Source: Asterella californica
Lineage: Eukaryota; Streptophyta; Marchantiopsida; Marchantiales; Aytoniaceae
Assembly: GCA_036924285.1 (NCBI GenBank)
Contig: JAYKYS010000018.1
Span: 1,302,001-1,366,000, forward strand
Direction of reading: 5' to 3'
DNA length: 64,000 nucleotides
Shown here: piece after piece, positions 57,694 to 64,000 of the stretch
How positions within the stretch are numbered: the stretch's first letter is position 1
How the letters are laid out: every line of letters begins with the position of its first letter
The notes under the pieces: model-generated
What the model saw: only the letters and a program-made list of their open reading frames with translations
Told to the model about the DNA's origin: nothing
Databases searched by the model: none
Position numbers and translations under genes: made by a program

Positions 57694-60065
57694 GACGGGA
57701 TATCAAGAGTGATGGATCTGATACTACTATGATCCTGCTTGAGCAGCATGTGGGGTCACAGCAGACTGATGAAGAGGTTGCTCAAGATTCTGAAAATGAC
57801 TACACTGTACATAGTTGGAAATCTGGTTTGATGACTTTCAGTTCTGATGATTGGAGTGAGTTCACGCGAGTAGAAGATTTAACGGAGAAGGGTAGAAGAC
57901 AGATGAAGAAGTATGCAGAAAATCTGTGCTGTACAGGAGTTCTGAACGAAGGTGAGATGATTTCTGGTGTTTACGAGGAGTTTGTAGGTGTATAGTCTTT
58001 TGTTCGTTCGCTGGATGGTGTGGATAGGTTGATGGAACAGATGGGAGGAAGGGTGGTGATCCCCATCCACTCTCGTGAGGTCTATGAGGAGATTGCCACG
58101 TGCTTGCAATCTCGTCCTCATCCGAGACTGGAGAGTGGATGGAAGGATGCAATCTGCTGGTGTGGCTCTCGTGAAGAAGCAGAGGTTCACACCAAATACA
58201 AAACTGTAGCGAAGAAGGTGAAACCAGTGGCGACCCAGTTACCTGTTGATTCACAGCAGCAGATGGAGTTAGCGGCCACTGAGCCTGTACTGAGAGATCC
58301 TAAACAGATAGGACACGAGTTTACTCAAGAGACACTCGAGCAACTCCAGATAGGAGGGGGTGGCTTCTTGACTGAAGTGGAGAAACGAGCTTTTGAGCAC
58401 ATGATAGTTAGCCATGGTAAGGCATTTTCTTTCTCAGCTGGAGAGATTGGTTGTGTGGATCCTAGTGTGATAGCTCCGATGGTTATCTTCACTGTTCCTC
58501 ACGTACCTTGGGACTTGAAACCGATTCTAGTCCCTCGTGCCTTGCTACCGAAGGTGATTCAGTTACTGAAGGAGAGGATGCAGATGGGTATTCTTGAACC
58601 ATCTATGGCTCCGTACTCTAGCCGATGGTTCACAGTACCTAAGAAGACAGGAGCTTTACGCTTCATCCAAGACTTACAGCCTGCTAACAACATCACGATT
58701 CGAAATGTTGGAACATGACCTGTGGTTGATGAAGTAGCCGAGGCATTTGCTGGAAGATCTATCTATTCTATTGGAGATCTGTTTTCAGGTTACGATCAGT
58801 TTCAGCTTGCTTTGGAGAGTAGAGACTTGACTACCATGCGTACACCTTTGGGATTGATGCGGATGTGTACTCTTCCTCAGGGTGCGACAAACTCAGTAGC
58901 TCATATGCAAAACGCGATGCATAAGGTGTTACGAGAGTTTGTACCTGAGGTTACCATCCCATTTCTTGATGATATCCCCATGAAAGGCTGTCCGGTGGAG
59001 GACAAGGACGAAACTATGACTGTTGATGGTTGCAGGAAATTCGTTGCAGACCACATTCGAGATGTGGAGAAGATTCTGATGCGCTTGGAAGAGGTACACC
59101 TCACTCTGTCAGGTACCAAATCTCGTTTTGGAATGTCAGAGATTGTGGTGGTGGGTCACTTATGCGGTACTTTTGGAAGACGGCCGAACCCAGAGAAGGT
59201 AGATGCTATAGCAAGGATAGCAGACTGTACCAACATCACTGAGGTTCGACGATTCTTAGGAGCTTGTGTGTTCTTTCGTGTGAGTATTCCTCATTATGCA
59301 CACATTGCCGAGCCTCTGTATGCACTTCTGAGAAAGGGAAGGAGGTTTACTTGGCGGCAAGAACATCATGAGACGATGGAGCAGCTGAAGGAGATTCTGA
59401 AGTCTCCACCTATACTAAGGAGGCTTAGCTACGAGAGCGGGAGACCTATTGTACTGACAGTTGATACGAGTCCCAAGGCGATTGGATGGGCAGTTGGTCA
59501 GGAAGATGCAGAAGGTGTGCGGTTTGTTTCAAGGTTTGGAGCTCGGATCTTAACAGATAGACAACGTAACTATCCTCAAGTGAAGCGTGAGTTGTGGGGA
59601 GCTGTTACTGCTATGAAGGTAGACCGAGAGTTCTTGATAGGTGCACGTGTGATAGTAGAAACAGATTGTTTGCCTTTGCTAGGTATGATAGCAAACTGTA
59701 ATACTCCAGACATAGCAATGTTACGATGGATTGCTTATATCCGGAGTATGAACCCTGAACTGAAGCATATAGGAGGAAAGGATAATCCTGTTGCAGACAT
59801 GTTATCTAGGGCTCGTTATACAGATGAAGAAGAGATGTTTGCAGAAGTCAAAGATGAAGAGAAGAGAGACGTTTGGTGCCAAGTTGGTCAACAGACTTCA
59901 GACTTGGAACCACTGCCGTTCTACGAGGAGTTCTACACGGAGAAGTTCCGCGATATCGGATACTATCTGAGTTTATTATGCAGACGAGAGGGTTGGAGTG
60001 ATGCAGAGTTTAAGGAGATTAGAAGAAAAGCGTATGGTTACCTTCTACGTGAAGGTTATCTGTGA
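57663..60065 (+). pseudogene. RLG-9 reverse transcriptase and RNase H
   Basis: In the -1 frame relative to protease, open from 57663. A spacer domain (57729-58010, with TAG near 57993) leads to reverse transcriptase: MVIFTVPHVPWDLKPILVP, SRWFTVPKKTGALRFIQDLQP, then a stop TGA at 58716-58718 where other copies read Gly. It continues with DQFQLALESRDLTTMRTPLG, LPQGATNSVAHMQNAM and the catalytic FLDDIPMKG (near 58960-58986). RNase H follows (LTVDTSPKAIGWAVGQEDAEG, ETDCLPLLGMIANCN, DNPVADMLSRARY). It ends at TGA 60063-60065, where RLG-5 has Trp. Apart from these point mutations the catalytic residues are intact. Confidence 0.9.
57669..57737 (+). promoter_or_regulatory. Candidate -1 frameshift signal of RLG-9 (heptamer mutated)
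   Basis: The heptamer is GGATTTT (57669-57675), where RLG-4 and RLG-5 have GGGTTTT. Then come a 7-nt spacer, arm CACTCTTG (57683-57690), a 13-nt loop with the TAG stop, and a perfect partner CAAGAGTG (57704-57711). TCCTG at 57733-57737 could pair with the loop CGGGA with one G-U pair. The mutation would be expected to weaken slippage. Confidence 0.65.
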
Positions 60066-61328
60066 AAACGTCCGAAGAGAAGAGATGGGATGTTGGCTAG
60101 AGTAGTGGATGATCAACCGACGAAGCTGAATCTGCTGAAGGAGTTTCATGACACCTTGTGGGCTGGACACCGTGGAGTTTGGACTACATACACAAAGATG
60201 AAGGAGCGATACTGGTGGAAGGGTTTGTATCAAGACGTAGTGGATTTTGTTGGGTCGTGTCTGCACTGCCAGTTCTACTCTAAAGTCCGTTACAGAGATG
60301 GACTTGTACCTACCTACCCACCTAGTATTCATTTTTCGTGGGTCCTTGATCTTGTGATGATGCCGCCGGGACTGTGGGGGATGCGCTACTTGGTGTTAGC
60401 TCGGGAAGATCTCTCCAACTACGTGGAGGGACGAGCACTGCGAACGAAGACTACAGAGAACATATGTAGATTCGTGCTTGAAGATATCATCTGTCGTTAT
60501 GGATCTGTTGGAAGACTACGAGCAGATAGGGGCGAGCTGAGAGGTGCAGAAGCGAAGGAGTTCTTTGCTCGTTATGGAGTAAAGCTTCGACTTACTACTG
60601 CCATGAATCCGGAAGGGATTGGTAAGAGTGAACGAGGACACCCTTCTATTGTTCACGCGTTAGTGAAAGCATGTGATGGTAGGTCTAGGGAATGGCCGAG
60701 ACTACTTCCATTTGCTTTATGGGCTGATAGAACTACACACTGTACCACGACTGGCTATATGCCAGTTGAGCTTATATTGGGGTAGAAGCCGATCATGCCT
60801 GCTGAGGAGGACTTTCCTACGTGGGCTACTCTACCGTGGGAAGATGGTATAGATCATACTTCACTCCTTGCTTTACGAACTAGGCAGTTGGAGCGAAGGG
60901 AGGAGGATCTTGCTGAGGCGCAAGAAAAGCTGAAGGTGGCTCGAGTCAGAAACAAAGAGCGTTTTGACAAGACTCATCGACTACGACCGAAGCCAATACG
61001 TGTTGGTGATTGGGTTCTGATGTATGACAGCACACTGGAGAATCAGCATTCTACACTTCGTAAGTTCTCGCGAAGATGGTTCGGGTCTTATGTTGTGCTA
61101 GATGTTTATGAGAATGCCACTTATAGTTTACGTGAGCTGGATGGTACTCCTTTGAAACTATCTGTGGCAGGCAAACGAGTGAAGTTGTTCAAACAACGTG
61201 GAGGATCAGTAGATTTGTTCAACTTTCTGGAGTCTGAGCAGAGGATGACGAGAGATGAAGACGCCTCGGCTACTGAAGAGGTTGAGGCGGACGAGAGTAA
61301 TGAGGATGATGAAACGACAGAAGGATGA
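60066..61328 (+). pseudogene. RLG-9 integrase
   Basis: Same frame as pol. The HHCC finger (FHDTLWAGHRGVWTTYTKMKE, CLHCQFYS) is followed by a core with VLDLVMMPPG, LRADRGELRG and NPEGIGKSERGHPSIVHALV; Asp to Glu spacing is 34 residues by my count. A stop TAG at 60783-60785 replaces Gln. The C-terminal part has RQLERREEDLAEAQEKLKVA, FDKTHRLRPKPIRVGDWVL and RKFSRRWFGSYVVLDV, then an acidic tail ending at 61328. No chromodomain is seen. This layout differs from the chromovirus next door. Confidence 0.9.
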
Positions 61329-61357
61329 AGAGGTTGGCACATGCCAGAGGATATGCA

Positions 61358-61374
61358 GGTTTGGAGGGGGTGGA
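61358..61374 (+). promoter_or_regulatory. Polypurine tract of RLG-9
   Basis: GGTTTGGAGGGGGTGGA directly before the 3' LTR start TGTCG. Confidence 0.88.
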
Positions 61375-63101
61375 TGTCGTGATGTGAATTATTCCACATA
61401 GTGAATAATTCACCTCTCAGTTAGGAGTTAGTCTCTATGAGGGAAGCTAAGACCTCAGATAAGTCGATTCTGGAGGAAGTGAGCATTCGAAGATCTGAAA
61501 ACACCACGGCATAGGTCTCATCGCGCTGATCACCGTGGTATGTTCAAAAGTTGCAAACGGAGTTGCAGGCGAAAAGTTACTTGGAGTTTTTCTACAAGAT
61601 TTCTGATACCGCGAAATTTACCATAAATCAGAGTGAGTTCGAAAAATACTTTTTAGATTCTTCTCATGTAGATTATGGTATGTAGTATTTGTTTAAAATT
61701 CGAAATGTGCAAAAAAAGCAGGTTTAGAGAAAGTTATGGCACTTCGTGTTAGCAAAGGAAAGATGAAATACCGCAACTTTCTAGCATATTAGCTTAGAAA
61801 CTGATCTTCAAAACCAGTTGTGAGATCAGCTTCCGTGGTGTAGCTGAGAAACTTGTAGGGAGGAGGTCTCCGGATCAAATCCCTTCAGACTCACAACCGG
61901 CTTGGAGTAGGCTGGCCCCTTCGGGGGAATATGAGGGGCACCAAGTTGCCTAGGGGCGGGACACTAGATGTCCCTTAAACGTACCGTGAATGCGGGACGT
62001 CTCCGTCTACCCTTGCACTAGTGCAGTCACCTAGTGTGGATGCTAGAGGGAGATTGCCACCGGGTTTCGAAATGGACCTCTCACCTTCGGGTTGGCGGGG
62101 TAATTAGTACGAATTCGGTTGCGGCCCTCTAAGTCCTGGGGTAGCGAGATGGCATCAAAGATACTCCAAGTCGGTACCAATTCTTTTGTAGAAAAATGTA
62201 GAGTTCGAAATATTATTCACTTGGGTCGAAAAATCAAGTGAAACTGATACCTGAGGCAATACTTACGGCACTTCGAAGTTTAAAGGGGTCGGGAAATGAC
62301 AATGATGATAACTCGGGCTCCACGTGTCAGAACGAGGTGATTCCGGTGGCCAGAGGTAGCCGTGGTGGAGTTACTTCAAGTGGAGGTGTCAGATTCGGAC
62401 TGTACAGCCGAGACGGTGGCCGTCCGTACAGATGAACCTGCGAGGCTTAGTGAAATAGTCTTCTTACGTGTAGATATATTATCAGTGAGTTATTTTTCTG
62501 CTGCCATCTGTTTAGGGCGTCTTTTATCCTTGCCAGGTGACATTGAAGGTTGCGTAGGATGGAGGAAAACCCAGAGGGGTGTACTCCGGAGAGAGAGAAT
62601 TCTCAGTCCATTGTCGCATTATCGGAGTTTGTCGATCATCGAGCAGTGTAGAGTTTACCGTGCGGGAGCTATCGAGTAGAGAGAAACAGTAGAGCTGAGG
62701 AGAGAAATTTTTACACAGAGACTACTTCTGAAGATACTTTTCTGACTGATCAGAGTTTTAACATCGAGGGATTGAGATTAGTAGACAGAATCGAGTAGAG
62801 AGGAGACCTACAACTTGTACGCATACTTTCTGAAAAGAAAACGGGAAGCTTCTAGGTGAACGCGTTGGTGCTTCACAGGAGCATTTTTCTGATATTCTGA
62901 GTTACTGAGCGTGAGCTTTGCAATCTGCATGATCTGGAGTTGAAGATCTACTTGCACGCCGTGTGTTTTATCTTGACCGGATCGAAATCGTGGTGGTGTG
63001 TTCTCTTACGGTCCATATTCCGTGTGTGGGTTTTGCCCTCCTCTTCACGATCGTATCACAGCTAGAAGGTTCGCCCTTCCCAGGAAACTCTCGCCTCGAC
63101 A
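61375..63101 (+). repeat. 3' LTR of RLG-9
   Basis: A 1727-bp near-identical partner of 53341-55065. Two single-base insertions (near 62284 and 62359) account for the length difference. It ends CGCCTCGACA at 63101. Confidence 0.93.
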
Positions 63102-63105
63102 GCGT

Positions 63106-64000
63106 AGTTCTGGATCATCTGGGATCCATAACTTCCCTTCATGGAATACCAAACTATGGTTGCGGGTGATGGTTCTTGAAGATTTTGCTGCGACAATCTG
63201 TGCATCCGATCTTGTGCCCTCGACCAATTTTGTCCAGAAGTCAGAATTCACTTTGACTTCAGAGACTATGTTATGCACCATAGGCATGCAGGTTAATGCA
63301 TCAGCAATTTGCTTCTTGTCCTCCACGTACGTGATGGTCATGTTGAATCGTTATCTCCATTTTACCCAACAGATTTGTCTCTTTGAGAGATCCTTCTGCG
63401 TCTCCAAATAGACTAAAGATTTGTGATTTGTCTTGACCACAAAAGCCTTCTCTCCTAGATAGTTCTTCCAATGCTTCGTGGCGAGGACTATCGCCAATTC
63501 TTCTCTTTCGGTGGTGTGATAGTTTTGTTCTACTGGTAACAACTTCCGAGAGAAGTATGCAATTGGATGTCAACCATCCTTCCATTCTTGCTGCAACACC
63601 GCCCCTACTGCCGTGCTTGATGCGTCTGTTGCTAACTTGATAGGTTTCTTTGGATCATACCACTTGAGGATCGAAGCATGTAGTAGCGCGGTTTTCAATG
63701 CTTGAAAACCTACTTCTTGCGCTGTTCCCCACATCCATTTCTTTCCTTTGCCTAATAGGGCAGTTAGTGGTTGTGCAAGCTTGGCAAAATGCTTAACAAA
63801 TCTACGATAAAATCTTGTCAATCCCAAGAAGCTCTTAAGTTGAGTATGATCTTCTGGAGCCTTCCATTGTTGGATGACAGCTATTTTATCTGCCATTACT
63901 TGTGTACCTTCTGCACTCACTCTATGTCTTAAGTAGTCCACCTCTGTCTTGCCAAATTCACATTTTGAAATTTTGGCGTACAATTTATTTTGGCGGAGTA
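63106..64000 (-). pseudogene. RLG-8 reverse transcriptase end and RNase H (right half of split chromovirus)
   Basis: On the minus strand from the window edge: KISKCEFGKTEVDYLRHRVS, FLGLTRFYRRFVKHFAKLAQP, then RNase H (KLATDASSTAVGAVLQQEW, stop, HPIAYFSRKLLPVEQNYHTTE, REELAIVLATKHWKNYL, KTNHKSLVYL). It ends with the pre-integrase segment (IADALTCMP, EGKLWIPDDPELR). All pieces share one frame, broken only by stops (about 63571 and 63351). ALTCMP replaces the usual ALSRMP. It continues into the integrase at 53340. Confidence 0.9.

Larger units (their letters stand above)
53341..63101 (+). mobile_element. RLG-9, young plus-strand Ty3/gypsy element inserted in RLG-8
   Basis: A complete 9761-bp element flanked by a perfect duplication GCGT (53337-53340 and 63102-63105). 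LTRs are 53341-55065 and 61375-63101. They differ at about a dozen sites plus two 1-bp indels, roughly 0.7%, so this is the youngest datable insertion here. It carries all domains: gag, protease, reverse transcriptase, RNase H and integrase. Two compensating frameshifts and three internal stops disable it. Confidence 0.95.

Overview
The window is nuclear DNA of a photosynthetic land plant. It holds an intron-containing chloroplast sedoheptulose-1,7-bisphosphatase (SBPase) gene and a second small spliced gene, set in long arrays of Ty3/gypsy and Ty1/copia LTR retrotransposons. The retroelement types and compact genes suggest an early-diverging lineage such as a bryophyte. That placement is inference; I cannot name the species. 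No bacterial, organellar, CRISPR, rRNA or intact tRNA features were seen.

Layout. (1) 1-2985: minus-strand gag remnant with its 5' LTR (RLG-1). (2) 2986-4560: no recognisable gene, short tandem repeats. (3) 4560-27554: a four-deep nest. An old minus-strand Ty3/gypsy pol (RLG-2) was hit by an LTR (RLG-3, now a solo LTR). That LTR was hit by a plus-strand element (RLG-4, 5813-25216), whose protease gene was hit by a minus-strand element (RLG-5, 9624-20006). Each join restores the older sequence once a 4-bp target duplication is removed. (4) 27555-32300: decayed minus-strand copia element containing a solo-LTR-like insert. (5) 32400-36235: gag-only plus-strand remnant (RLG-7) with its 3' LTR. 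(6) 36236-44238: non-coding, with tandem repeats and strong palindromes. (7) 44239-46726: SBPase, seven exons. (8) 48096-49251: spliced minus-strand gene for a 145-residue membrane-type protein. (9) 49252-51640: AT-rich, no gene. (10) 51640-64000: a minus-strand chromovirus (RLG-8) split by a young plus-strand element, RLG-9 (53341-63101).

RLG-1, -4, -5, -7 and -9 form one family. They share gag with a C-x2-C-x4-H-x4-C knuckle and a purine tract just before the 3' LTR. RLG-4, -5 and -9 also share a protease with an unusual Asp-His-Gly motif, LTR ends TGTCG...CGACA, and pol read in the -1 frame relative to gag-protease. At the protease/pol overlap these three carry a G-GGT-TTT slippery site (mutated in RLG-9), a 7-8 nt spacer and a stem kept by compensatory change. 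This is a strong candidate programmed frameshift signal. All dated insertions fall on 4-bp sites with a central CG. The integrase C-terminal region recalls fungal Ty3/gypsy elements rather than the usual plant chromoviruses. All copies are broken by stops or frameshifts; LTR divergence (roughly 3-4%, 2%, 0.7% for RLG-4, -5, -9) fits the nesting order.

The two cellular genes are independent: SBPase acts in the Calvin-Benson cycle, and the small gene is probably organellar but not firmly identified.
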